A stretch of 22,123 nucleotides of DNA from CAZMXI01 sp964570205 (GTDB lineage Bacteria; Planctomycetota; Phycisphaerae; Tepidisphaerales; Tepidisphaeraceae), in contig CAZMXI010000076.1 of assembly GCA_964570205.1 (NCBI GenBank), positions 1 through 22,123 of the forward strand, given 5' to 3'. Under the pieces are notes generated by a model, which saw nothing but the letters and a program-made list of their open reading frames with translations, searched no databases and was not told the origin of the DNA. The position numbers and the translations under genes were made by a program. Below are positions 1 to 7,501 of the stretch, in pieces (position 1 is the stretch's first letter; every line of letters begins with the position of its first letter).

Positions 1-139
1 CGTGTCGTTATGGACCCTTATCGGCACATTCCATGGTTTTGAGACAGAGCCTAATATGCTGTACGCTGCCGCTGGTATGGGTTTCCAGCCATGGCCGCCA
101 GTTCCCGACTCTTTAAGTAACTCGAACAAAGGATGAAAC

Positions 140-1270
140 ATGAGGCGACGCGATGTGCTATGGCTTGTCTGGATCGTGCTGAGCTGGGCCGAATCAGGGC
201 TTGCAGCAGAGGCGAATCGCCCGGCGCAGCTTCCGCCGATAGAATCCCCGGTGGTCCATGCGGATCGAACCGTGACGTTCAGTCTGCGTGCTCCATCGGC
301 AACGAAGGTGGAACTGAGTGGGCAGTTTCAGCGCGCAAATCAACCGCTTCGGGCGGATGGGAATGGAGTCTGGAGCATTACCGTTGGGCCGATCGAGCCG
401 AATCTCTATCCCTACTGCTTCGTCGTGGACGGCGTGCCGGTGGCCGACCCGCGAAACCCCAACCTCTTTCCCAATGAGGGCTTTAAGAACAGCCTGTTGG
501 ATGTGCCTGGCGAGAAGCCCTCGATCTACGCGGTTCAGGACGTGCCGCACGGAGAGGTGACCTACTGCTACTACCAGTCGAAATCACTGGGCGTCACCCG
601 CCCGCTGCTGGTCTACACGCCGCCCGGCTATCGCGCCAGCGCAGAGAAGTACCCGACCTTCTACCTGGTCAGCGGCACCACGGACACCGAAGAAACCTGG
701 TTCCGGGTCGGTCGGGCGAACTTCATTCTGGATAATCTCATTGCGCAAAAACGCGCGGTGCCCATGATCATCGTGATGCCCTATGGGAACATGCTCATGG
801 GGACGCCAGCGCCAACCTCATTGAAGGCCGCCGAAATGTACAAGGCTTTCAACGACGATCTGGTCGGCAGCATCATGCCCTACGTCGAAGCCAACTTCCG
901 CGCCAGCGCGGACCGAGAGAAGCGAGCGATTGCCGGTTTCTCACGCGGCGGCGGGCAATCGCTCTTTGCGGGCTTCTCGAATCTCGACAAGTTCGCCTAT
1001 GTCGGTTCCTACAGTGCGTACCTGACGCCGGAAGTCGTCCAGAAGTATTTTGGAGAGGCGGTCGCCAAGCCCGAGGCCACCAATCGGCAACTGAAGTTGC
1101 TTTGGCTGGGCGTTGGAAAGAGCGACTTCCTCTATCAACAGGCGGTTGTCTTTGAGAAGTTGATGACCGAAAAGCGAATTGAGCACAAGTTCCTGGTCAC
1201 CGAAGGCGGCCATACCTGGATGAACGCCAGGCATTACCTGACGGAAACGCTTCAACTCTATTTCAAGTGA
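140..1270 (+). CDS. secreted esterase, N-terminal E-set domain plus esterase-D-like alpha/beta hydrolase
   Basis: Predicted exported serine esterase of 376 residues. Residues 1-22 form a signal peptide with a basic start (MRRRD), a hydrophobic core and a likely cleavage near LAA-EA. Residues about 38-105 look like the immunoglobulin-like E-set/CBM48 domain found ahead of enterochelin-esterase and feruloyl-esterase-type enzymes. Residues about 125-376 are the alpha/beta-hydrolase fold. The visible triad is Ser268 in GFSRGG, Asp329 in GKSDF and His358 in GGHTW. The family cleaves acyl esters such as feruloylated or acetylated xylan or siderophore esters; the substrate here cannot be read from sequence. 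The ATG at 140 is chosen because AAAGGA lies 6 bases upstream and the signal peptide starts there. A second secreted hydrolase follows 40 bases downstream, so the two may be co-transcribed. Confidence 0.88.
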   Translation: MRRRDVLWLVWIVLSWAESGLAAEANRPAQLPPIESPVVHADRTVTFSLRAPSATKVELSGQFQRANQPLRADGNGVWSITVGPIEPNLYPYCFVVDGVPVADPRNPNLFPNEGFKNSLLDVPGEKPSIYAVQDVPHGEVTYCYYQSKSLGVTRPLLVYTPPGYRASAEKYPTFYLVSGTTDTEETWFRVGRANFILDNLIAQKRAVPMIIVMPYGNMLMGTPAPTSLKAAEMYKAFNDDLVGSIMPYVEANFRASADREKRAIAGFSRGGGQSLFAGFSNLDKFAYVGSYSAYLTPEVVQKYFGEAVAKPEATNRQLKLLWLGVGKSDFLYQQAVVFEKLMTEKRIEHKFLVTEGGHTWMNARHYLTETLQLYFK

Positions 1271-1310
1271 TCGATTCGTCGTACATCTTCTCGAGGAAGA
1301 AAGGCAACCG

Positions 1311-2240
1311 ATGGCCAATATCCGACTTTCTACTGTGCTTGCTGCGGCGAGCTTGCTGACCTGTGTCATCTGGAGCCAGAGCGCCAACGCGGCCGCCCCT
1401 GAGGCATCGGCGGAGACCGCCAGCCGGACCGTTGAGGATGGCGGAACCGGGCCATACAAGGCGCTGATGGCCTCGGACAAGACGCTGGCGACGCATACGG
1501 TCTTGCGGCCGAAAGACCTGGGGGCGTTTGGTGAGAAGGTCAAGCTGCCGATCATCGTGTGGGGAAACGGCGCCTGCGCCAATTCCCCGTGGGAGCATGT
1601 GAAGTTCCTGTCCGAGGTGGCATCGCACGGATTTCTGGTGATCGCCATCGGCCCGATGCCAGCGGAGGGCCAGCGGCGCGTGGCGGGCGGTCCAACCAAG
1701 TCCGTTATGCTGGTGGACGCCATCAACTGGGCGATCGCGCAGAACAGCGACAAGTCGAGCCAGTACTATCAGAAGCTCGACACCAGCAAGATCGCGGCCG
1801 CCGGCATGTCCTGCGGAGGATTGCAGGCACTCGAAGTTGCCCCCGATCCGCGGATTTCAACGTTGATGGTCTGCAACAGCGGCATCCTGGGCAATCCCGG
1901 AAGCGGCAAAGGTGGGATGCCGAACCTGACCAAGGACCATCTGGCGAAGCTGCACACGCCGACGCTCTACATCCTGGGCGGCGAGAAGGACATTGCGTAC
2001 GAGAACGGGATGGATGATTTCAGTCGGATTGACAAGCTGCCGATCGTGGCGGCGAATCTGAATGTGGGGCACGGTGGCACCTACAGCAGGCCGCATGGCG
2101 GCGAATTCGCCAAAGTGGCCACGGCCTGGCTGCAGTGGCAGCTCAAGGACGACAAGGAGGCGGCCAAGCTGTTCGCTGGCGATCCTTGCGGACTGGCGAA
2201 GATGGAGGGATGGAAAGTGGAGAAGAAGAACATCCGGTGA
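1311..2240 (+). CDS. secreted alpha/beta hydrolase (dienelactone-hydrolase/chlorophyllase-like)
   Basis: Exported alpha/beta hydrolase of 309 residues. Residues 1-27 form a signal peptide ending near ANA-AA. The nucleophile elbow GMSCGG gives Ser167, Asp227 lies in GGEKD, and His254 lies in NVGHGG, in the expected order and spacing. The segment VWGNGAC at about residue 83 resembles the oxyanion-hole strand of polyester-hydrolase, chlorophyllase and PAF-acetylhydrolase-like enzymes, so an esterase or lipase activity is likely; the substrate is unknown. The ATG at 1311 is preceded by GAGGAAGAAAGG, a good ribosome-binding region. It has no close sequence resemblance to the esterase just upstream, so this is not a simple tandem duplication. 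No strong terminator directly follows the stop. Confidence 0.85.
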   Translation: MANIRLSTVLAAASLLTCVIWSQSANAAAPEASAETASRTVEDGGTGPYKALMASDKTLATHTVLRPKDLGAFGEKVKLPIIVWGNGACANSPWEHVKFLSEVASHGFLVIAIGPMPAEGQRRVAGGPTKSVMLVDAINWAIAQNSDKSSQYYQKLDTSKIAAAGMSCGGLQALEVAPDPRISTLMVCNSGILGNPGSGKGGMPNLTKDHLAKLHTPTLYILGGEKDIAYENGMDDFSRIDKLPIVAANLNVGHGGTYSRPHGGEFAKVATAWLQWQLKDDKEAAKLFAGDPCGLAKMEGWKVEKKNIR

Positions 2241-2335
2241 GCCGAGCCAGGCAACTTCGGCACAGGCGGGACCAACGTCGGCACCCGACCGCCAGTGTTG
2301 TGAGGAAAGGCGTGGGACATCGATATGGCTTGGAC

Positions 2336-2372
2336 GCCCATTTGTAACATCAACTTCGTGGGTCGAATGGGC
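2336..2372. repeat. 7-bp inverted repeat in the gap after the hydrolase
   Basis: GCCCATT (2336-2342) and AATGGGC (2366-2372) are perfect inverted repeats with a 23-base loop, about 95 bases after the hydrolase stop. It could be a weak transcript-end structure, but there is no T-tract. The rest of 2241-2451 shows no convincing gene. Confidence 0.25.
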
Positions 2373-2451
2373 CGAACCGTACCGATGCGGCGATGTGCGG
2401 ATGCTGCGGATGGAAGAGGTTGACAATCAGCGACTTACGACAAGCCGTGAA

Positions 2452-2482
2452 ATAGAAAAGGCGACCGGATTTCGGTCGCCTT
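2452..2482 (-). terminator. intrinsic terminator of tRNA-Leu
   Basis: A perfect 10-bp stem (2458-2467 with 2473-2482, arm AAGGCGACCG) with a 5-base loop lies 5 bases past the 3' end of tRNA-Leu. On the minus strand it runs into TTTTC, the expected form of a Rho-independent terminator. Confidence 0.85.
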
Positions 2483-2487
2483 GGTCA

Positions 2488-2569
2488 TGCCCAGGACAGG
2501 ATTTGAACCTGCACGAGTCTCCTCGCTACCACCTCAAAGTAGTGCGTCTGCCAATTCCGCCACCTGGGC
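2488..2569 (-). tRNA. tRNA-Leu (anticodon GAG)
   Basis: 82 bases read on the minus strand. The 7-bp acceptor stem pairs GCCCAGG with CCTGGGC and the discriminator is A. The anticodon stem CTACT/GGTAG encloses the loop TTGAGGT, giving anticodon GAG (reads CUC/CUU). There is a long class II variable arm (CGAG/CTCG) and a T-arm GCAGG-TTCAAAT-CCTGT. The 3' CCA is not encoded. A consensus-like promoter lies just upstream and an intrinsic terminator just downstream, so it is a single-tRNA transcription unit. Confidence 0.95.
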
Positions 2570-2582
2570 TTATTGTCTGCGC

Positions 2583-2610
2583 ATTATACGCGATCGTCGG
2601 GGTGTGTCGA
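2583..2610 (-). promoter_or_regulatory. sigma70-type promoter of tRNA-Leu
   Basis: On the minus strand TCGACA (2605-2610) and a perfect TATAAT (2583-2588) are separated by 16 bases. The predicted start is about 7 bases ahead of the mature tRNA 5' end. Confidence 0.7.
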
Positions 2611-2677
2611 GAGCCGGCGCGACGTGAGAAGGTCCCACCCAAACGGTGCCAAGCGGCGACGATCGGCCGGCTGACGC

Positions 2678-3604
2678 TCAATCCAGCGGCGGCGGGTCAA
2701 GGTCTTTGCCTCGGCCGCTGAACAGGCGGTTATGTGCCCCGAGGTCGGCCGCGGGGATGCTTCCGTCAGCGCTCACCACATAACCCATTTCCCGGAGGGA
2801 CATGCTCTGAACATGCCCGTCGCAGAACGCGACATTGGCCCGGCCGCCGTGGCGCGGGTCCGGGGCCGAACGGTGTTCCGGCGCTCGGCTCTCATCATCG
2901 CAGAAATCGCTGGCAGCCGTCAGCCGGGGCGGATCGAGCGCCCACCCATGATTGCCGACGGCGAACGCATCTTTGCCGCCGTCGGGGCGATAGCCAGCGC
3001 GCTGAGATGTGGGCTTGCCGGCCGCGGTGCCCATGCAGTCGGCCGCCAGCACCGTGTCCGCGGCTCGCACCCGCGAAATCCGCACGGGGAAGTTGATGAA
3101 TCCAGCGCCGCTGGTCTTCAGGCGGGAGTTGCCCAGAAACTGGAAGTTATAGCCATAGGTGTAGTTGCGGTTGTTGGTGCGTTCGGGCTCGGCGGGGCAG
3201 ATGAACACCGGGTTATCAACGCATTTGGTGTTGTCGTCGGCCGGATCGGCACTGGGTCGACTATACGCGTGGAGGCCGGATTGCGCACCAAGCGTGATGA
3301 ACCACCGCGGGCGGTATTGCTCGCCGTTGCCCACATCATAGAGGTTGGTGCTGGTCTTGACCTTCGGCATGCGGCCCGGGCAGGATGTCTCACGATTCGT
3401 CTGGGCGTACATCAGCCAGCCGGTCGCGACCTGACGAAGGTTGGAGGCGCACTTGATGGTGGCCGCATGTTGCCTGGCCTTGTTCAGCGCCGGCAACAGG
3501 ATGCTGATCAACAGCGCGATGATCCCGATGACGACGAGCAACTCGACCAACGTGAAGCCCTGACGATACAGGGCGTTCGCGCGAGTGGACCGGCTGGCGA
3601 ACAT
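2678..3604 (-). CDS. prepilin-type N-terminal cleavage/methylation protein with H-x9-DG motif
   Basis: Pseudopilin-like protein of 308 residues. Residues 1-16 are a basic leader ending in Gly16; the mature protein would start at Phe17 (G-FTLVELLVV), with Glu21 at the conserved +5 position, followed by a hydrophobic helix to about residue 40. The C-terminal region contains His252, nine residues, then Asp262-Gly263 (HGGRANVAFCDG), the H-x9-DG motif typical of the large planctomycete/verrucomicrobial DUF1559-type family. The ATG at 3604 is chosen because AGGAGG lies 10 bases upstream and the class III signal starts there. The frame stays open further upstream, but that extension runs across the tRNA-Ala gene and encodes nothing recognisable. 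The family is thought to be surface or secretion-associated; its role is unknown. No pilus or type II secretion genes are adjacent. Confidence 0.9.
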   Translation of the reverse strand: MFASRSTRANALYRQGFTLVELLVVIGIIALLISILLPALNKARQHAATIKCASNLRQVATGWLMYAQTNRETSCPGRMPKVKTSTNLYDVGNGEQYRPRWFITLGAQSGLHAYSRPSADPADDNTKCVDNPVFICPAEPERTNNRNYTYGYNFQFLGNSRLKTSGAGFINFPVRISRVRAADTVLAADCMGTAAGKPTSQRAGYRPDGGKDAFAVGNHGWALDPPRLTAASDFCDDESRAPEHRSAPDPRHGGRANVAFCDGHVQSMSLREMGYVVSADGSIPAADLGAHNRLFSGRGKDLDPPPLD

Positions 3605-3774
3605 CGAGGGCTTTCCTCCTGATCCTCTAGGACCACTCCGTCGGTGTCGAGGAGCGCTGGTGGACGATCCTGTATAGCGTTGCCCGGCGATTAAGCGCAT
3701 TTTGTGCAGAGTTTGCATTGTCCTGCCGTGTTCCCCGATGCCCTGTCCGCAGGCGCGCCAGCGACTTACGCAAC

Positions 3775-3802
3775 TTGACAGAGGCGGGGGATACGCTAAA
3801 CT
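3775..3802 (+). promoter_or_regulatory. sigma70-type promoter of tRNA-Ala
   Basis: Perfect TTGACA (3775-3780), a 16-base spacer and TAAACT (3797-3802). The start would lie near 3809, leaving a 5' leader of about 55 bases that includes a small GCGGG/CCCGC hairpin. Confidence 0.6.
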
Positions 3803-3864
3803 TCTGCCCTCTCGCGGGTAATCCCCGCAGATAACAGGGAGTGTCTGGAATCGTCGTAAGTCTC

Positions 3865-3935
3865 GGGGCCGTAGTGAAATGGGATCACACCACCATGGCA
3901 TGGTGGGATTTCGGGTTCAAATCCCGACGGCTCCA
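3865..3935 (+). tRNA. tRNA-Ala (anticodon GGC)
   Basis: 71 bases. The acceptor stem GGGGCCG pairs with CGGCTCC and contains G3:U70, the alanine identity pair. The D-arm is GTGA/TCAC. The anticodon stem CCACC/GGTGG encloses ATGGCAT, giving anticodon GGC (reads GCC/GCU). The T-arm is TCGGG-TTCAAAT-CCCGA and the discriminator is A. The 3' CCA is not encoded. Confidence 0.95.
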
Positions 3936-3941
3936 CTGAGG

Positions 3942-3976
3942 CAGGCCCGCTGGTAAAACACCGGCGGGCCTGTTCC
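3942..3976 (+). terminator. hairpin terminator after tRNA-Ala
   Basis: A 12-bp stem (3942-3953 with 3961-3972, one T-G wobble) with loop TAAAACA starts 7 bases after the tRNA. Only a short T-poor tail (TTCC) follows, so the intrinsic strength is uncertain. Confidence 0.65.
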
Positions 3977-3998
3977 ATGTTCGGGCCGAGCGATTGGC

Positions 3999-4026
3999 TG
4001 GACGGCCGGCGGATCATCTCTACACT
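3999..4026 (+). promoter_or_regulatory. possible promoter of the sugar isomerase gene
   Basis: TGGACG (3999-4004), 16 bases, then TACACT (4021-4026). Each box matches the sigma70 consensus at four of six positions. It lies between the tRNA-Ala terminator and the start codon at 4074. Confidence 0.35.
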
Positions 4027-4073
4027 GACCAGCCAGGTTCTGAGACTCCTAACGTTCTGGCAGGAGGCAAGCG

Positions 4074-4910
4074 ATGAACATGACTCGACGGGAATGGCTG
4101 AAGGGCACGGCGGCGGCGGCATGCGCGGCAGCAGCGCCGGCGATTTTGAGGGCGGTGGAAGGAAAGAAGATTCTCGTGGGTTCGTGCGGGGTTGGGCTCG
4201 AGCAGGCAAAGCGGGCCGGGCTGGACGGCGTTGAGATCGGGGTGGGCGGGGCGGCCGATCGCCTGTCCGTGGCCGATCCAAAGGTGCGTGAGAACTATAA
4301 GCGGCTGATGGAGCAGACCGGCCTGCCGATCAGCTCGTTCATGATGGGCCTGCTGAATTCTTACCCGCTGGCCAGCGATCCGCGCGGGCCGGCCTGGCTG
4401 GAACAGTCCATCGATGCCGCCGCGGACCTGAAGGCGAAGGTCATCCTCGTTGCATTTTTCGGCAAGGGGAGCTTGCTGGAAGGGCGCAACGTCAAGAAGG
4501 GCGACGTCGATGTGGTGGTCGAACGGCTGAAGGCGGCCGCGCCGCGGGCCAGGGACAAGGGCGTGATCCTGGGCATCGAGAACACGCTGTCGGCGGCTCA
4601 GAACATGGCGATCCTGGATCGGATCAATCAAGACTCGGTTCGGGTCTACTACGACGTCGGGAACTTGACGGGGATGGGATACGACGTGCCGGCGGAGATT
4701 CGCCAGCTCAAGGACAAGATCGCGATTTTCCATTTCAAGGACGGCCCGAACTACCTGGGGGAGGGCAAAGTCAATTTCGAAGCAATTGCACCGGCCATCA
4801 AGGAGATTGGCTACGAGGGCTGGGTGGTGCTGGAGACCAGCAATCCATCGAAGGACGCCGTGGCAGATGCTCGGAAGAACGCGGCCTTCATTCGGAAGCT
4901 GCTGGCGTAG
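4074..4910 (+). CDS. Tat-exported sugar phosphate isomerase/epimerase-like TIM barrel
   Basis: 278 residues of the AP-endonuclease-2/xylose-isomerase-like TIM-barrel family. The N-terminus carries a twin-arginine signal (TRREWLKG at residues 4-11, then an Ala-rich hydrophobic stretch to about residue 27), so the enzyme is likely exported folded. Candidate divalent-metal and catalytic residues are Glu169 (GIENT), Asp194 (YYDVGN), His220 (FHFKDG) and Glu254 (VLETS), spaced as in this family. Members isomerise, epimerise or dehydrate free, phosphorylated or 3-keto sugars; the substrate here is unknown. The ATG at 4074 has AGGAGG 6 bases upstream. The 3' end overlaps the convergent transporter gene by 23 bases. 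Confidence 0.9.
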   Translation: MNMTRREWLKGTAAAACAAAAPAILRAVEGKKILVGSCGVGLEQAKRAGLDGVEIGVGGAADRLSVADPKVRENYKRLMEQTGLPISSFMMGLLNSYPLASDPRGPAWLEQSIDAAADLKAKVILVAFFGKGSLLEGRNVKKGDVDVVVERLKAAAPRARDKGVILGIENTLSAAQNMAILDRINQDSVRVYYDVGNLTGMGYDVPAEIRQLKDKIAIFHFKDGPNYLGEGKVNFEAIAPAIKEIGYEGWVVLETSNPSKDAVADARKNAAFIRKLLA

Positions 4911-6270
4911 GTCCGGGAAGCCGGGGGGCGGATGCGTCGTGGTTCTCCGGCCGGGCGTGGGCCAGCGAGCCGAATCGCCTGAGTTGCGGGAAGACCAGGG
5001 CGACCGCGAGGACCGTGACGATCGTCCCGACGCCGCCGACCACGATGGCGACCGGCGCCGTCCACCACTTGGCGGTGATGCCGGATTCAAGACCGCCCAG
5101 CTCATTGCTGGACCCGATGAAGATGTTGTTGACGGCCGAGACACGCCCGCGCATCGAATCGGGCGTGAGCACCTGCACCAGCGTGTGCCGGACGACGACG
5201 GAGATGTTGTCAAACGCCCCGATCAGGAACAGCATCGCCAGCGACAGGTAATAGTTGCGCGAAAGGCCGAAGACGATGGTGGCGACGCCGAATCCCGCGA
5301 CGGCCAGCAGCATGGCCCGGCCGGCTCGCTTCATCGGGGGCAGGTGGGCGATGAGCATGGCCATCGTCACCGCGCCGACCGCCTCCGCCGCCCGCAGCAT
5401 TCCGAACTGGATTTCGCCGACATACAGGACATCCTTAGCGATCACGGGCAGCAGATAGACCGCGCCGCCAAGGAGAACGGCGAACAGGTCGAGCGTCAGG
5501 GTTGCCAGGATGATCGGCCGGTTGATTACGAATTGCAGCCCGGCGCCGACCTCCCGCCACATGGATCTGGCCGCGGAATCGCGAATCACGCGCCTTGCGG
5601 GCAACAGGGCGGCCACCAGCCCAAACACCAGGGAACAGCCTGCATCGAGCAGGTAGGGCAGACGGTGGTGGGATGCCAGGGCGAATCCCCCCAGCGCCGG
5701 TCCGACCATGGCCGACAGTTGAAAGAACGAACTGTTCCACGTCACGGCATTGCTGAACGCCCAGGGCGGTACCAGATGGGGCAGCAGCGCCGAACGGGCC
5801 GGCCGGCCCAGCGTCTGCGACGCCGCGTTGCAGAACAGCGCCGCATACATCCACGGGATCGACCCCGGCCGATAGGACAGCCACGCCAGAACGGCCGAGG
5901 TCGCGGCCGTCACGACCGCGCAGGTGGTGATGATTCTCCGCCGATCAAGCACGTCGGCGAGCTGGCCACCGGGAAGGGCCAGCAACACGAGCGGGATGAA
6001 TTGGATGCCCGCCACCCATCCGACCAGCAGGGGGTCGTGGGTGCGATCGTAAATCTCCCACCCAATCGCCGCCGCCAGGATTTGCGACCCGATGACGCTG
6101 GTCATCCAGCCTGTGCTGAATAACCGGTATTCGCGGAATCGCAGCGCGGCGTAGGGGTCGTGCCGGCCGTTCTCCAACTGCCGTTCCGTTGGCGCACTGG
6201 AAGCCGTCCGCTCGACATCGGGCGTCTCATACGCGATGTTCAAACCATCCTGGGGGTCCGGCTGTTGCAT
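4888..6270 (-). CDS. MFS transporter (EntS/MFS_3-like)
   Basis: 460-residue integral membrane protein with about 12 predicted hydrophobic segments between residues about 45 and 430, a 45-residue polar N-terminal tail and a polar Pro/Ala-rich C-terminal tail. The loop after the second segment carries GGQLADVLDRRR, matching the MFS motif A pattern (G-x3-D-x2-GR/RRR). Overall it resembles the EntS/MFS_3 group of exporters for siderophores and other small molecules; the cargo cannot be assigned. The start at 6270 is not preceded by a clear Shine-Dalgarno sequence, but the next internal Met would remove part of the first transmembrane segment. It is divergent from the Gfo/Idh gene with 140 bases between them, and its stop lies inside the sugar isomerase gene. 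Confidence 0.88.
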   Translation of the reverse strand: MQQPDPQDGLNIAYETPDVERTASSAPTERQLENGRHDPYAALRFREYRLFSTGWMTSVIGSQILAAAIGWEIYDRTHDPLLVGWVAGIQFIPLVLLALPGGQLADVLDRRRIITTCAVVTAATSAVLAWLSYRPGSIPWMYAALFCNAASQTLGRPARSALLPHLVPPWAFSNAVTWNSSFFQLSAMVGPALGGFALASHHRLPYLLDAGCSLVFGLVAALLPARRVIRDSAARSMWREVGAGLQFVINRPIILATLTLDLFAVLLGGAVYLLPVIAKDVLYVGEIQFGMLRAAEAVGAVTMAMLIAHLPPMKRAGRAMLLAVAGFGVATIVFGLSRNYYLSLAMLFLIGAFDNISVVVRHTLVQVLTPDSMRGRVSAVNNIFIGSSNELGGLESGITAKWWTAPVAIVVGGVGTIVTVLAVALVFPQLRRFGSLAHARPENHDASAPRLPGPTPAASE

Positions 6271-6410
6271 ACTGGGGCGGATACTATGGCGGGCCGCGGC
6301 CTTTCCGTCCAGTGCGATAGAAGGCGAACACGGGCGCTGTCGGAAAGTCGGAAGCCGTGGTCGCGTGCCCGATCATCGGGTAGACTCAGGCGTATAAGGA
6401 GAACCGCACC

Positions 6411-7475
6411 ATGATCAACGTCGGCGTGATGGGGCTGGGCATGATGGGCTTGACCCACTTGGATGCTTACGGCAAACGCTCGGATGCGAAGGTGATCGCG
6501 ATCAGCGACAAGCTGGCCGACCGGCTTGAGGGCCGCACGAAGGCCGGCGGCAACATCGACGGGATGGCCCAGGGCGGGTTCGATTACTCCAGCGTCCGCA
6601 AGTACAGCGAGGGGATGGACCTGATCAACGATCCGGAGGTCCAGCTTGTGGATATCTGCCTGCCGACGCCGATGCATGTGGATTATGCGGTGGCGGCGCT
6701 GAAGGCGGGCAAGCACGTGCTGGTGGAGAAGCCCCTGGCCCGCACCGTGGCCGATGCCCAACGGTTGGTCGAGGCCGCGGCCACGGCGCCGGGCATGATC
6801 ATGGTGGGCATGTGCATGCGGTTCTGGCCGGGCTGGACATGGCTGAAGGAGGCGATCGACGCCGGCGCGTATGGCAAGGTGCGCTCGGCGTCGTTCAGGC
6901 GGCTGGCCAGCCACCCCGGCGGCGCGTTCTATTGCGATGGAGCGCAGTGCGGCGGCGCACTGCTCGATCTGCACATCCACGATGCGGATTTCATCCAGTA
7001 TGTCTTTGGCGTGCCCAAGGCCGTTTTCAGCCGCGGGTACAGCAAGGTCACCAGCGAGCTCGATCACATTACCACACAGTACATCTATGAGGGCATTCCC
7101 TTCGTCCAGGCCGAAGGAAGCTGGTGTATGTCCAAGGGTTTTCCGTTCACGATGCAATACACGATCAACTTCGAGACGGCCACCGCGGTATTTGATCTGA
7201 ATGCCGCCAAGCCCCTCATGCTCTATCAGGCCGGCCGGGAGCCGGAGGCGGTTGAGGTGCCGCCGGGAATGGGTTATGACTACGAGATCGGCTATTTGCT
7301 TGAGTGCATCCAGGCCGGCCGGAAGCCCGATCGAGTAACGCTTCAGGATGCCGTCCTGGGATTGCGCCTGTTGGAGGCAGAACGCCAGAGCGTCCAATTC
7401 AACCGGCTGGAGCCCGTCGGCAACGTGCCGGAAAGCCGGGTGGTCGCCCGCGTGGCGGTGCCTCCCGCGCGTTGA
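6411..7475 (+). CDS. Gfo/Idh/MocA-family NAD(P)-dependent oxidoreductase
   Basis: 354 residues. The N-terminal Rossmann fold has GLGMMG at residues 8-13. The EKP motif (Lys107) binds the cofactor and takes part in catalysis in this family. The C-terminal alpha/beta domain includes GGALLDLHIHD, with Asp186, His188 and His190 as candidate catalytic residues. The family oxidises or reduces sugars, inositols and glycosides, often at C3. No signal peptide is visible, so the protein is probably cytoplasmic. AAGGAG at 6396-6401 sets the start at 6411. The stop codon TGA is shared with a downstream in-frame ATG (TGATG) of the DoxX fusion gene, implying an operon. Confidence 0.92.
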   Translation: MINVGVMGLGMMGLTHLDAYGKRSDAKVIAISDKLADRLEGRTKAGGNIDGMAQGGFDYSSVRKYSEGMDLINDPEVQLVDICLPTPMHVDYAVAALKAGKHVLVEKPLARTVADAQRLVEAAATAPGMIMVGMCMRFWPGWTWLKEAIDAGAYGKVRSASFRRLASHPGGAFYCDGAQCGGALLDLHIHDADFIQYVFGVPKAVFSRGYSKVTSELDHITTQYIYEGIPFVQAEGSWCMSKGFPFTMQYTINFETATAVFDLNAAKPLMLYQAGREPEAVEVPPGMGYDYEIGYLLECIQAGRKPDRVTLQDAVLGLRLLEAERQSVQFNRLEPVGNVPESRVVARVAVPPAR

Positions 7476-7501
7476 TGTCTCGCCCGTTGACGGAGAATCG
7501 C

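Noticed and set aside
2..136. Open frame at the left edge ending in TGA just before the first esterase start
   Set aside because: It could be the tail of an upstream gene, but at 44 codons with no recognisable motif it cannot be distinguished from chance.
2062..2721. Long plus-strand open frame of 219 codons
   Set aside because: It begins inside the second hydrolase gene and runs across tRNA-Leu and its promoter and terminator; the translation has no protein-like features.
3605..3901. Upstream extension of the prepilin gene (99 extra codons)
   Set aside because: It overlaps tRNA-Ala and its promoter, and the class III signal and strong ribosome-binding site place the start at 3604.
4786..6123. 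Plus-strand open frame of 445 codons opposite the MFS gene
   Set aside because: The translation is Arg/Gln/Gly-rich low complexity without a fold; the minus-strand frame has clear transmembrane segments and MFS motif A.
7304..7501. N-terminal extension of the DoxX fusion gene
   Set aside because: It lies mostly within the Gfo/Idh gene in another frame and is Arg/Gly-rich; the Shine-Dalgarno and first DoxX helix support 7502.
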